DNA of 34,655 nucleotides, from assembly GCA_015493745.1 (NCBI GenBank), contig WGCN01000026.1, forward strand, positions 1-34,655. The letters run 5' to 3'. Below, in pieces: positions 7,433 through 15,372 of this stretch; within the stretch, counting starts at the first letter, position 1, and each line of letters starts with the position of its first letter. Both the position numbers and the translations under genes were made by a program. The notes beneath the pieces were generated by a model that saw nothing but the letters and a program-made list of their open reading frames with translations, was not told the DNA's origin and made no database searches. The stretch comes from Calditrichales bacterium (GTDB lineage Bacteria; Calditrichota; Calditrichia; Calditrichales; J004).

Positions 7433-9397
7433 TTATTCGCCGTCCAATGACCAGGAAAGTTTGATGTTTGAATTACGCGGCGATACACGAACATATCCCT
7501 GCATCTCCTGGTGTAAGGCGGAGCAGAAATCTGTACAGTAGAAAGGCCAAACGCCGACCTGCTTGGGTTCCCAAACAAACGTTTCTGTCTGACCCGGCAT
7601 AATCAACAACTCGGATGTATTGGCACCGATCATGGAGATACCATGCGGCACATCATAATCCTGTTCCAGGTTGGTTACGTGGAAATAAACACGGTCGCCT
7701 ACTTTGATGCCTTCAATATTATCGGGAGCAAAGTGGCTGCGGATGGCGGTCATATAGATATGAACATTCTTACCGTCACGCACGACGCGGGCATCGGCTT
7801 CGCTCTTAGTGGCGTAAGGGTGCTTGTTTTCTTCCAGCTTAAAGAATTTTTTGGAAAAGCCTTTAATGACTTCCGCCGGAGCGCCGGCAGCATAATGCGG
7901 CTCACCCACGGTCGGGAAGTCCAGTAACAGTTCCATTTTTTCACCGGAGATATCATAAAGCTGGGCCGACTGAGTAACTTCGGGGCCGGTCGGCAGATAA
8001 CGATCCTTGGTGATTTTGTTCATAGCCACAAGGTACTTACCGAAAGGCTTGCGGGAGTTACCACCGGGGATCATCAGGTGACCAACGGAATAGTAGGTCG
8101 GCTTACGGTCAACCACTTCCCAGGTACCCAATTTCCACTTAACCACTTCGGAAGAAATAAAGAAGGTGGTATAGGCATTACCCTTACCATCAAATTCCGT
8201 ATGTAAAGGACCGAGACCCGGTTGTTCAACCGTTCCGGCCAAAGTGGATTCAAACTTCAGAATGGGAATACCATAGGCTTCACCGTCAAATTCTTTATTC
8301 TCGATAGCCTTCAACATTTTGCTGAAGGAGTGAACCGTCATGGAAGCAGACAGCTTACCGCTACCAACGATATACTCACCGGAAGGATCAACGTCACAAC
8401 CGTGAGGAGATTTAGGCGTCGGCATCAGATATACCAGACCCGGCAGCTTGGAGGCATCCAAAACACGGACACTCTTTTTATTGGTGGATGTGGTGCTGTG
8501 GGTTTCATCGCTATACACATTATGTACATAATTCGCCGGCATGGTTTTAAATTTACCCTGCTTAATATACTCCTGGGCTTTCTTCCAGTTTACAGCGGCG
8601 ATAAAGTCCTTATCATTCTGAGAAGCGTTTACTTCCAACAGGGTGTGTGCTTCTTCCGTGTTATAGGTAGAGAAGAAGAACCATCCGTGAGATTTACCAC
8701 GCCCCGGGTGTGATAAGTCATAGTCAAAACCGGGCATCAACACCTGAAAATCGAGATCCATATTACCGGACTCAGGGTCAACTTTAATAAAGGAAAGAGC
8801 GGCTTTAAAGTTACCTTTATAATCCTTAATGGCCATATCACGTTGAGGAATAGGTACGCTAAAACGGGTACCGGCCACAACATACTCGGTATTTTCCGTA
8901 ACAAAAGAGGAACTGTGGTTACCTGCACTGTTGGGAATTTCTAAAATCTCCGCGGTTTCATAGGTTTCCAGGCTTATGCGGGCAATACGCGGCGTATTGT
9001 TCTCATTGATAAACACCCATCTTCCGTCAATAACGCCATTGGTTTGGGAAATGTCGGGATGGTGCGAATCGCCCCAGGGAATATATCCATGGGAAGTTCT
9101 CAGCATATCCTTGGTTTCTTCATTAAAACCATACGCTTTTTCGGCATCAACCGAGAATACGGGGATCACTTTAAACAAACGACCGGACGGCAAGCCATAA
9201 ACGGATAGCTGTCCGCTAAAACCACCGGAGATGAACGCATAGTGCGAATCATACTCACCCGGAGCAACAAAAACCTTTTCCGCGGCGGAGCTTTTTAAAG
9301 CCCCCCCACTATTTGACCCACCTTGATTGCAAGCGACCAAAGTAAAACTGGCCATAAAAATTAACGCTAAAATTGCGTTCTTGTACATTGACTTCAT
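7433..9397 (-). CDS. nosZ: NosZ, clade II nitrous oxide reductase, predicted lipoprotein
   Basis: 654 residues. It reduces N2O to N2 in the periplasm. The N-terminus is a Sec lipoprotein signal with lipobox LVAC and lipidated Cys23; there is no twin-arginine motif, which places it in clade II. The N-terminal seven-bladed propeller carries the CuZ histidine segments: DSHHPD at 110-115, SPHGCDVDPSGEY, HTEFDGKGNAY and SVGHLMIPGG. The C-terminal cupredoxin domain carries the CuA ligands in CTDFCSALHQEM: Cys621, Cys625, His629 and Met632, with the earlier His in VPHGISM. All expected copper ligands appear intact. It follows the fasciclin gene by 35 bases and precedes the NosB-like gene. Electrons likely arrive from the cytochrome c lipoprotein encoded at 10720-11235. 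Confidence 0.97.
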   Translation of the reverse strand: MKSMYKNAILALIFMASFTLVACNQGGSNSGGALKSSAAEKVFVAPGEYDSHYAFISGGFSGQLSVYGLPSGRLFKVIPVFSVDAEKAYGFNEETKDMLRTSHGYIPWGDSHHPDISQTNGVIDGRWVFINENNTPRIARISLETYETAEILEIPNSAGNHSSSFVTENTEYVVAGTRFSVPIPQRDMAIKDYKGNFKAALSFIKVDPESGNMDLDFQVLMPGFDYDLSHPGRGKSHGWFFFSTYNTEEAHTLLEVNASQNDKDFIAAVNWKKAQEYIKQGKFKTMPANYVHNVYSDETHSTTSTNKKSVRVLDASKLPGLVYLMPTPKSPHGCDVDPSGEYIVGSGKLSASMTVHSFSKMLKAIENKEFDGEAYGIPILKFESTLAGTVEQPGLGPLHTEFDGKGNAYTTFFISSEVVKWKLGTWEVVDRKPTYYSVGHLMIPGGNSRKPFGKYLVAMNKITKDRYLPTGPEVTQSAQLYDISGEKMELLLDFPTVGEPHYAAGAPAEVIKGFSKKFFKLEENKHPYATKSEADARVVRDGKNVHIYMTAIRSHFAPDNIEGIKVGDRVYFHVTNLEQDYDVPHGISMIGANTSELLIMPGQTETFVWEPKQVGVWPFYCTDFCSALHQEMQGYVRVSPRNSNIKLSWSLDGE

Positions 9398-9432
9398 AAC
9401 AATGCCCTTTTTATTTAATTATACAATTCAAT

Positions 9433-9987
9433 TTATTTATCTTTTGGAACCAGCACCTTATCGATAAGGTGAACAACCCCATTGGAAGCATCTACCGTCG
9501 CTAAAATTTTAGCACCGCCAAAATATACATCGTCACCCTTGCGGGTTACCTCGATATATTCACCCGTGGCCATATATATCTTCCGGCCATCCTTAAGAAA
9601 ACGTCCTTTATAGGTACCCGGCGCGGCATGGTTGGTAAGAATAAAAGCCAGTTTCTTCTTATTCTCCGGCTTTAGCAGCTCGTCCACGGTTCCCGGCGGC
9701 AGGGCATCAAATGCGGAATTAACGGGTGCAAAAACCGTTAATGGGCCGGCATTTACCAACACATGTTCTATCTCCGCAGCCTGAACAGCGGCCACCAGGG
9801 TAGACAGATCCTTGGTTTTAATGGCAAGCTGTAAAATATTGGGAGCGGATTCATCATCCACCACCGACGCCTGACCTTTTGGTGTGTTTTTAGTCAGGTC
9901 TTCCGTACTACTTTGCTGACTATCTGTCCTTTGGCAGGAGATAAACAGCACCGATAAACTAAGCAAGGCAATAATTAAACCCTTCAT
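9433..9987 (-). CDS. Fasciclin (FAS1) domain lipoprotein in the nos operon
   Basis: 184 residues. A lipobox FISC gives lipidated Cys18, then a polar linker to about residue 45 and one complete FAS1 domain. LTVFAPVNSAFDALPPGTVDELL is the H1 box, LTNHAAPGTYKG matches the conserved YH-type region, and GVVHLIDKVLVP is the H2 box that closes the domain. FAS1 domains are extracellular adhesion or interaction modules with no known catalytic role. Its place 35 bases before nosZ and the shared lipoprotein export suggest an accessory role in the N2O reductase module, for example docking NosZ or a partner, but that is inference. The ribosome site GGAGGG lies before the ATG. Confidence 0.9.
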   Translation of the reverse strand: MKGLIIALLSLSVLFISCQRTDSQQSSTEDLTKNTPKGQASVVDDESAPNILQLAIKTKDLSTLVAAVQAAEIEHVLVNAGPLTVFAPVNSAFDALPPGTVDELLKPENKKKLAFILTNHAAPGTYKGRFLKDGRKIYMATGEYIEVTRKGDDVYFGGAKILATVDASNGVVHLIDKVLVPKDK

Positions 9988-10020
9988 AGTAAATTCCCTC
10001 CGGTTGTGTGTATTTTCACA

Positions 10021-10037
10021 ATCGTGACCATCACGAT
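10021..10037. promoter_or_regulatory. Perfect inverted repeat upstream of the fasciclin-nosZ unit
   Basis: ATCGTGA-CCA-TCACGAT is a perfect 7-3-7 inverted repeat in the 73-base gap between rrf2 and the fasciclin gene, 34 bases before the fasciclin ATG. No T-tract follows on either strand, so an operator or a 5'-UTR stem is more likely than a terminator. It differs from the repeat at the rrf2 promoter. Confidence 0.4.
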
Positions 10038-10060
10038 GTTTTCTTTTTATTTAATATTTT

Positions 10061-10495
10061 TTAAATATCGTAGAGACGTATTTCATCTTCGGTTATCTGC
10101 TTAGCCAGACTGCCGAAGTTTTCCTCTTCCAGTTCTTTTTTTAGCTCGGCCTTGGTAACGCGCCATATTTTATGCATGGAGCACGGGTTATCATCGGCAC
10201 ACCCCGGCAAACCTAAAACACATTCTTCAAAAAGCGTTTCACCATCCAATTCACGGATCACATCATATAAGCTAATGGATGAAGCTTTCTGATTTAAACC
10301 AACTCCCCCCTTGGCTCCTTTCATAGACTTAATCATTCCCGCATTGGTCAAAACCTGGAGTATCTTAGTCAAGAAGTGAAAAGAGATACCCATTTTATCG
10401 GAAATTTCTTTTATAGGAACATATTCCCGCTCATCATTGACCGACAGATATAAAACCGCACGAATGCCATAAACACAGGATTTTGAAAGAAGCAT
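10061..10495 (-). CDS. Rrf2-family transcriptional regulator with Fe-S-type cysteine triad
   Basis: 144 residues, normal for Rrf2. The winged helix-turn-helix covers about 1-70 (YGIRAVLYLS, IKEISDKMGISFHFLTKILQVLTNAG, the wing MKGAKGGVGL). Three cysteines, Cys92, Cys99 and Cys105 (spacing C-x6-C-x5-C, in the EECVLGLPGC region), lie where IscR and NsrR bind an Fe-S cluster; Cys7 is extra. By family knowledge such proteins sense NO, O2 or Fe-S status. Given its place just before fasciclin-nosZ, control of the nos genes is likely. A sigma70-like promoter and an overlapping inverted repeat precede it, suggesting autoregulation. Whether it is an NsrR-type NO sensor or another subtype cannot be decided here. 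Confidence 0.9.
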   Translation of the reverse strand: MLLSKSCVYGIRAVLYLSVNDEREYVPIKEISDKMGISFHFLTKILQVLTNAGMIKSMKGAKGGVGLNQKASSISLYDVIRELDGETLFEECVLGLPGCADDNPCSMHKIWRVTKAELKKELEEENFGSLAKQITEDEIRLYDI

Positions 10496-10520
10496 TAAAC
10501 CTCAAAGCGTTAAATGATAA

Positions 10521-10536
10521 AAGACTCTTATGTCTT
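10521..10536 (-). promoter_or_regulatory. Putative Rrf2 operator at the rrf2 promoter
   Basis: AAGAC-TCTTAT-GTCTT (plus-strand reading) is a perfect 5-6-5 inverted repeat placed directly downstream of the -10 hexamer of the rrf2 promoter, overlapping the expected transcription start. A related sequence lies at 11257-11272 before the cytochrome gene. Confidence 0.45.
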
Positions 10537-10565
10537 AATATAATCACATTAAATTACTTTTTCAA
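10537..10565 (-). promoter_or_regulatory. Sigma70-like promoter of the rrf2 gene
   Basis: On the minus strand TTGAAA (10560-10565) and TATATT (10537-10542) are separated by exactly 17 bases, each one mismatch from the classical hexamers. Transcription would start near 10530, about 35 bases before the rrf2 ATG. Confidence 0.55.
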
Positions 10566-10665
10566 TACAAATATTAACTTTTTGTAAATATAACACCGCT
10601 TTTAAATTATTCAACCGGGCTATTTTCCTCCGGTTTTTCTTTCTCCGGCCTAAAACCCCGGAAAC

Positions 10666-10701
10666 TAAAAGGCTCTCTCCAAAACATTTTGAAGAGAGCC
10701 T
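10666..10701 (-). terminator. Intrinsic terminator of the cytochrome c gene
   Basis: AGGCTCTCT (10670-10678) pairs with AGAGAGCCT (10693-10701), and the stem continues inward through CAAAA/TTTTG with one mismatch. TTTT follows on the minus strand, 19 bases after the cytochrome stop. It separates the cytochrome transcript from rrf2. Confidence 0.75.
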
Positions 10702-10719
10702 GAGAATATAACCTTAATC

Positions 10720-11235
10720 TTATTTTTGATTTCTAAAAGGCGGATCGGCTTCAATCTTTTTTTCCAGACCTTCCTTGTCGGCAAAGCGCAGATATTCCAG
10801 TAAATCCTTAGCCTGATCAACCGTAAGGTTCATATTGGTCATGGGAGAAAGATACTCACCTAACATCTTTTTAGCTTCCGGATGTTCCTTAACCATCTGA
10901 TCGGGGTTCAGGATCATGTTTAAAATATACTCCGGGGTGCGACGTTCGGTAACATAACGCAGAGCCGGCCCCACAAACCGTTTGTCCATCTTATGGCACG
11001 GGGCACATTTGGCTTTGAACATTTCCTCACCAACCTTGACCTTGGCCATATCAATATCTCCAAGAACGATTTTTTCCGTAATCGGACCGATACCGTTTTC
11101 CATCTGAAAATCCGTTAAGCCGCCGGGATTGCTGGACTGGGTTTTTTGTGCTTCAGCCTTAGGCGCTTTATCTCCGCCGCATGCCGTCAGGGACAAAACA
11201 ACAAGTACTGCTGTAAGTGAAAAAAGATACTTCAT
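10720..11235 (-). CDS. Monoheme cytochrome c lipoprotein, probable electron donor to NosZ
   Basis: 171 residues. The lipobox LTAC gives lipidated Cys19, followed by a 40-residue flexible linker. One heme-binding motif, CAPCH at 77-81, is preceded by GEEMFKAK and followed by RFVGPAL, typical of class I cytochromes c. YLSPMTNMNLT near 129-138 supplies the distal methionine, Met132 or Met135. A cytochrome of this type next to nosZ is common in clade II clusters, and it would carry electrons from the quinol-oxidising chain to the CuA site. It is the first gene of the nos region but has its own terminator, so it forms a separate transcript. The ribosome site is GGAG before the ATG. Confidence 0.92.
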   Translation of the reverse strand: MKYLFSLTAVLVVLSLTACGGDKAPKAEAQKTQSSNPGGLTDFQMENGIGPITEKIVLGDIDMAKVKVGEEMFKAKCAPCHKMDKRFVGPALRYVTERRTPEYILNMILNPDQMVKEHPEAKKMLGEYLSPMTNMNLTVDQAKDLLEYLRFADKEGLEKKIEADPPFRNQK

Positions 11236-11256
11236 AGAGTTACTCCAATTTAATAT

Positions 11257-11285
11257 AAGATAATATTGTCTGATTAGTCGATCAA
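11257..11285 (-). promoter_or_regulatory. Cytochrome c gene promoter with overlapping Rrf2-like repeat
   Basis: On the minus strand TTGATC (11280-11285) and TATCTT (11257-11262) are 17 bases apart. Overlapping the -10, plus-strand AAGAT-AATATT-GTCTG (11257-11272) matches 8 of the 10 arm positions of the repeat at the rrf2 promoter. This suggests co-regulation. Confidence 0.4.
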
Positions 11286-11393
11286 TTTAATAAAAGTTTA
11301 ACAAGAAATAAAACCCAAAAGAAAAAAAAGAGAAATAGCGACCGACGGCATCCTCGCTTTTGCTTAAAATATCATGCCTACATACAGATCCCC

Positions 11394-11426
11394 AGGGTAG
11401 TAAATTTCCGCCGGGACTACCCTTTT
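11394..11426 (+). promoter_or_regulatory. Hairpin in the leader of the DUF2914-like gene
   Basis: AGGGTAGT (11394-11401) pairs perfectly with ACTACCCT (11416-11423), loop of 14 bases, followed by TTTT. It lies about 100 bases before the gene in the 293-base divergent region shared with the cytochrome gene. It could be an attenuator or end a short leader RNA. Confidence 0.35.
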
Positions 11427-11528
11427 GAAATGAATCCGTGAAAAGCCTTATATTAGAGCATATTCTCCGGATGGAAATACTTATCAGCATAAAACGATTT
11501 TCCCGAGCATCCTATTTTAGGTGAAATT

Positions 11529-12635
11529 ATGAGAAATGCCATTAGTGACACCACAACCCGCCTTAGGGCTGTTTACAAAAAAAATGAACGCTACTTTCCA
11601 CTGGCTTCATTTATCGCCGGTTTTTTATGGGACAGCCTTACTCTGGATCGTATCGACCGTCTCAGTGACAACTTAATCCTTCTGAGTTACATTATTCTTG
11701 CCGGGATTCTCATCATCATAACCAGCCTTGTTGCTGAAAAAAAAATCGTTCATCCGCTTATTATAAAATATCAGCACTTTTTACCCAATGCCCTGCAGTT
11801 CTTTTTCGGGGGGTTGTTTAGCAGCTATGTGGTTTATTATTTTAAAAGCGCGGCCCTGACAAAAAACTGGCTTTTTTTGGTTTTTCTGTTTCTTCTACTC
11901 GTCTCCAACGAGTTTATTCGTGACCGTATCAAAGTCTTTTATATGCAGATCATTTTTTACTATCTGGCCCTGTTTTCATTTTTTATCTTTTTTTTGCCTG
12001 TTGTTTTCAAAACAATCTCCGCCTGGCTGTTTATCGGCAGCGGCCTGATGAGCAGTGGCCTTACCGCCGGGATGATCTTTTTTCTGGGGAAAAAAATTGA
12101 CGGTGACTACCACAGCCGCTTAAAACCTCTCATAAAACCGTTACTGGCGATTTTTGTCTTTTTTCATCTGATCTATTTTACCAACATCATTCCCCCGGTA
12201 CCTTTATCCTTAAAATATGCCGGCACCTTTCATTCCGTACAAAAAGTAGAGGATGGCTACCGTCTGAGCTATAACGAACCGGCATGGTATCAGTTCTTTA
12301 CCGTCTCCGACAATCCCTTTTACTTTACGGAAAAGGATAGCGTCTATTGTTTCTCCGCTGTTTTTGCGCCGACGGATTTAAAAACCCGAATATATCACCA
12401 TTGGCAATGGTATAATCCGAAAAAGGAAGAATGGCAAACCACGGATCGTCTTTCCTACTCCATACGCGGAGGGCGGGCCAACGGTTACCGGGGATATACC
12501 TATAAAAAAAATATCGTGGCCGGTGAATGGCGGGTTGATATCGAAAACGATCAGGGCCAGGTCTTGGGCCGGGTTTCATTTGAGGCTATTAAAGAAGAGA
12601 AGGCAACACGCCGAAGGGTAACTCAGCTTCGTTGA
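11529..12635 (+). CDS. Integral membrane protein with C-terminal DUF2914-like domain
   Basis: 368 residues. The first 220 residues contain six or seven hydrophobic helices (for example WLFLVFLFLLLVSNEF and FYYLALFSFFIFFLPVVF). The C-terminal 140 residues form a soluble domain with HHWQWYNPKKEEWQTTDRLSYSI, then GGRANGYRGYTYK and GEWRVDIENDQGQVLGRVSFE. That W...G.WRV.....G..LG..F pattern is what I recognise as DUF2914. The function is unknown. The start is supported by AGGTG six bases upstream. It is divergent from the cytochrome gene and followed by sdhC after 132 bases. The domain call is by pattern memory, so moderately sure. Confidence 0.7.
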   Translation: MRNAISDTTTRLRAVYKKNERYFPLASFIAGFLWDSLTLDRIDRLSDNLILLSYIILAGILIIITSLVAEKKIVHPLIIKYQHFLPNALQFFFGGLFSSYVVYYFKSAALTKNWLFLVFLFLLLVSNEFIRDRIKVFYMQIIFYYLALFSFFIFFLPVVFKTISAWLFIGSGLMSSGLTAGMIFFLGKKIDGDYHSRLKPLIKPLLAIFVFFHLIYFTNIIPPVPLSLKYAGTFHSVQKVEDGYRLSYNEPAWYQFFTVSDNPFYFTEKDSVYCFSAVFAPTDLKTRIYHHWQWYNPKKEEWQTTDRLSYSIRGGRANGYRGYTYKKNIVAGEWRVDIENDQGQVLGRVSFEAIKEEKATRRRVTQLR

Positions 12636-12661
12636 AAACAATCTTTTCCCGAAACAGAAAA

Positions 12662-12684
12662 GCGATGGTTTACAAATGTAAATC
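12662..12684. promoter_or_regulatory. Inverted repeat upstream of sdhC
   Basis: GCGAT-GG-TTTAC, then AAAT, then GTAAATCGC form an interrupted inverted repeat (two-base bulge) 84 bases before the sdhC start. TTTACA within it could serve as a -35 element for a TAAAAT hexamer 15 bases later. It is either an operator or the transcript end of the gene upstream; no T-tract follows. Confidence 0.3.
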
Positions 12685-12767
12685 GCAGCTAAAATTTATT
12701 GCCGAACAAATGATGGATGTGTAAATTGTTTTTTCTTACCTACGTTTAAACCAGATGGAGATTAGAA

Positions 12768-13451
12768 ATGCGTATTTCTCAGATTTTTAGTTCGACCATC
12801 GGTAAAAAGCTAATACTTGGTATAACAGGACTCATGTGGGCGTCTTTTATCGTCATTCACCTGTTAGAAAACCTCCTATTGCTTAACCCCGATCCCGATC
12901 CGTTCAACAAATGGGCACACACACTTATTAGCCTGGGGCCGGTAATTTATGCCGCGGAACTGGTTCTGGTGGTGTCGCTCCTATTCCACATCTTTTATGC
13001 GGTACGCGTTACCCTGGAAAACAACAAGGCCCGTTCCGTCAGTTATAACAAAAGTGCCGGCAAAGGTGGTGTCAGCAGGCGCGGTCTGGCCACATCCAGT
13101 ATGATCTATACGGGAATTTTGTTGTTTATCTTTATTATTCTGCATTTGCTGCATTTTAAATATGGCAGCTATTATGAATATGAAGTCGGCGGTGTGGTAA
13201 TACGTGATCTTTACCGTACCGTTCATGAATATTTCAGCAATCCGCTGAATGTAACCTATTATATTGTTATGATGGCACTGTTAGGCCTGCACCTGAGTCA
13301 TGGCGTTTGGAGTGCTTTTCAATCACTGGGGCTTAACGGGCCGCGCTTCACTCCGCTTATGACAAAAATAGGCACAGGCATCGCCGTATTCGTAGCCATT
13401 GGATTTATAGGGATTCCCCTATTTGTATTATTGACAGGAGGCGCAGCATGA
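12768..13451 (+). CDS. sdhC: Succinate dehydrogenase / fumarate reductase cytochrome b558 subunit
   Basis: 227 residues with five membrane helices, the size and layout of the b558 family that binds two hemes b in a single anchor (Bacillus, Wolinella, Bacteroidota type), so no SdhD is required. Candidate axial histidines are His31 (IVIHLLENL), His74, His126 and His175, one per helix at spacings like those in Wolinella FrdC. It anchors SdhAB and exchanges electrons with the quinone pool. The ATGA overlap with sdhA implies coupled translation. GGAG nine bases upstream supports the start. Confidence 0.93.
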   Translation: MRISQIFSSTIGKKLILGITGLMWASFIVIHLLENLLLLNPDPDPFNKWAHTLISLGPVIYAAELVLVVSLLFHIFYAVRVTLENNKARSVSYNKSAGKGGVSRRGLATSSMIYTGILLFIFIILHLLHFKYGSYYEYEVGGVVIRDLYRTVHEYFSNPLNVTYYIVMMALLGLHLSHGVWSAFQSLGLNGPRFTPLMTKIGTGIAVFVAIGFIGIPLFVLLTGGAA

Positions 13452-15361
13452 CACTCGATTCCAAAATTCCGGCGGGTCCCCTGGCACAAAAATGGGATGC
13501 CCATAAGGCAGCCATTAAACTTGTCAACCCCAAGAATAAAAGAAAATATACCGTATTAATTGTCGGTACCGGTCTGGCCGGGGCCTCGGCGGCCGCCTCC
13601 CTGGCTGAGCTGGGCTACCATGTAAAATCTTTTTGCATTCAGGATTCCCCCCGGCGGGCACACAGTATCGCCGCACAGGGTGGGATCAATGCCGCCAAAA
13701 ATTATCCCAATGATAACGACAGCATCTGGCGTCTTTTTTATGACACCATCAAGGGGGGTGACTATCGTTCCCGCGAGGCCAACGTATACCGGCTGGCCCA
13801 GGTATCCAATAATATTATCGACCAGGCGACGGCCCAAGGTGTGCCTTTTGCCCGTGAATATGGCGGCAATCTGGCCAACCGCTCCTTTGGCGGGGCCCAG
13901 GTTTCCCGCACCTTTTACGCCCGGGGTCAAACAGGGCAACAGTTGCTTCTCGGCGCCTACAGCGCATTGATGCGCCAGGTAGATGCCGGCATGGTGGAAA
14001 TTTTTTCCCGGCGGGAAATGCTGGACCTGGTTGTGGAGGATGGCCATGCCCGAGGCATCGTGGTGCGGAATCTGGTAACGGGCGAGCTGGAGTCCTATGC
14101 CGGGCACGCGGTTGTTCTGGCTACCGGCGGTTACGGTAATGTTTTCTATCTTTCCACCAACGCCGTGAACTCCAACGCTACCGCCGCCTGGCGCAGCCAT
14201 AAGCGGGGGGCCATGTATGCCAACCCCTGTTATACGCAAATCCACCCCACCTGTATTCCTGTTTCCGGGGATCATCAGTCCAAGCTGACCTTGATGAGCG
14301 AAAGCCTGCGTAATGACGGACGGGTATGGGTGCCGCGTAAAAAAGGCGATAAACGACCACCGGCGGAAATACCCGATGAAGAACGCTATTACTATCTGGA
14401 AGAGCGTTACCCCAGCTTTGGCAACCTGGTACCGCGGGATGTGGCTTCACGCAATGCCAAGCAGGTGTGTGATGAAGGCCTGGGCGTAGGCACCACCGGC
14501 CTGGCGGTATATCTTGACTTTGCCGATGCCATCAGGGAGTTCGGCGAGCAGACCATCCGCGAGCGTTACGGCAATCTGTTTGATATGTATGAAAAAATCA
14601 CCGATGAAAACCCCTACAAGGTACCGATGCGTATTTACCCCGCCGTTCACTATACCATGGGCGGATTATGGGTCGATTACAATCTGATGAGTACCATCCC
14701 CGGCCTGTATGTGGCCGGTGAGGCTAACTTTTCCGACCATGGCGCCAATCGTCTCGGTGCTTCCGCCCTGATGCAAGGCCTGGCCGACGGCTATTTTGTA
14801 CTGCCCTACACGATTAATGACTATCTGGCCGGCGTCAAGGCCGACAAGCTTCATACCGAAAGTGATGCTTTTAAGGAAGCCCGTAACGCCGTTACGGAAA
14901 GAGTAAATAAGCTTTTGGCCGTTAAAGGCAAAAAGACCGTTCGCGAGATTCACCGGGAACTGGGCCACATCATGTGGAACTATGTGGGCATGGCCCGCAA
15001 TAAAGAAGGGCTGGAAAAGGCCTTGCAGGAAATCCCCAAATTACGCGAAGAGTTCTGGAGCAACATCAACGTTACCGGTAGTGATAAAAACCTGAACAAG
15101 GCCCTTGAACAGGCCGGACGCCTGGCGGACTATCTGGAACTGGGTGAACTGATGGCCCGGGACGCACTCAACCGCGAAGAGTCCTGTGGCGGACATTTCC
15201 GTGAAGAAAGCCAGACTGAAGAGGGTGAAGCCAAGCGTAACGATGAAGAATTCTCTTATGTGGCGGCATGGGAATACCTGGGCGAGGATAAGATTCAGGC
15301 CCTGCATAAGGAAGAGCTGGTTTTTGAAAATGTTAAACTCACTCAGCGTAGCTATAAATAA
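13448..15361 (+). CDS. sdhA: Succinate dehydrogenase / fumarate reductase flavoprotein subunit
   Basis: 637 residues, matching the long flavoproteins of the b558 class. The FAD-binding GTGLAG is at 40-45 (after the strand YTVLIV), and [13 protein letters not shown] contains His72, the expected covalent FAD ligand. HPTCIP and the active-site [12 protein letters not shown] region follow, and [26 protein letters not shown] is the C-terminal FAD site. It oxidises succinate to fumarate in the TCA cycle, or runs in reverse; sequence alone does not fix direction. AGGAGG precedes the start. It overlaps sdhC by four bases, and sdhB follows after 11 bases. Confidence 0.96.
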   Translation: MTLDSKIPAGPLAQKWDAHKAAIKLVNPKNKRKYTVLIVGTGLAGASAAASLAELGYHVKSFCIQDSPRRAHSIAAQGGINAAKNYPNDNDSIWRLFYDTIKGGDYRSREANVYRLAQVSNNIIDQATAQGVPFAREYGGNLANRSFGGAQVSRTFYARGQTGQQLLLGAYSALMRQVDAGMVEIFSRREMLDLVVEDGHARGIVVRNLVTGELESYAGHAVVLATGGYGNVFYLSTNAVNSNATAAWRSHKRGAMYANPCYTQIHPTCIPVSGDHQSKLTLMSESLRNDGRVWVPRKKGDKRPPAEIPDEERYYYLEERYPSFGNLVPRDVASRNAKQVCDEGLGVGTTGLAVYLDFADAIREFGEQTIRERYGNLFDMYEKITDENPYKVPMRIYPAVHYTMGGLWVDYNLMSTIPGLYVAGEANFSDHGANRLGASALMQGLADGYFVLPYTINDYLAGVKADKLHTESDAFKEARNAVTERVNKLLAVKGKKTVREIHRELGHIMWNYVGMARNKEGLEKALQEIPKLREEFWSNINVTGSDKNLNKALEQAGRLADYLELGELMARDALNREESCGGHFREESQTEEGEAKRNDEEFSYVAAWEYLGEDKIQALHKEELVFENVKLTQRSYK

Positions 15362-15372
15362 AGGAGCTGGGA

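Noticed and set aside
11270-11286. FNR/CRP-type site upstream of the cytochrome gene (TTGAT...ATCAG)
   Set aside because: The half-sites are six bases apart instead of four and one arm is imperfect. The TTGATC is better read as a -35 element.
11287-11490. 67-codon minus-strand frame upstream of the cytochrome gene
   Set aside because: It has low-quality composition, no ribosome site, and covers the likely cytochrome promoter and the leader hairpin of the divergent gene.
13556-14275. 239-codon minus-strand open frame opposite sdhA
   Set aside because: It is a shadow of the conserved flavoprotein gene. The product is Gly/Ile-rich without recognisable motifs, and codon use follows the opposite strand.
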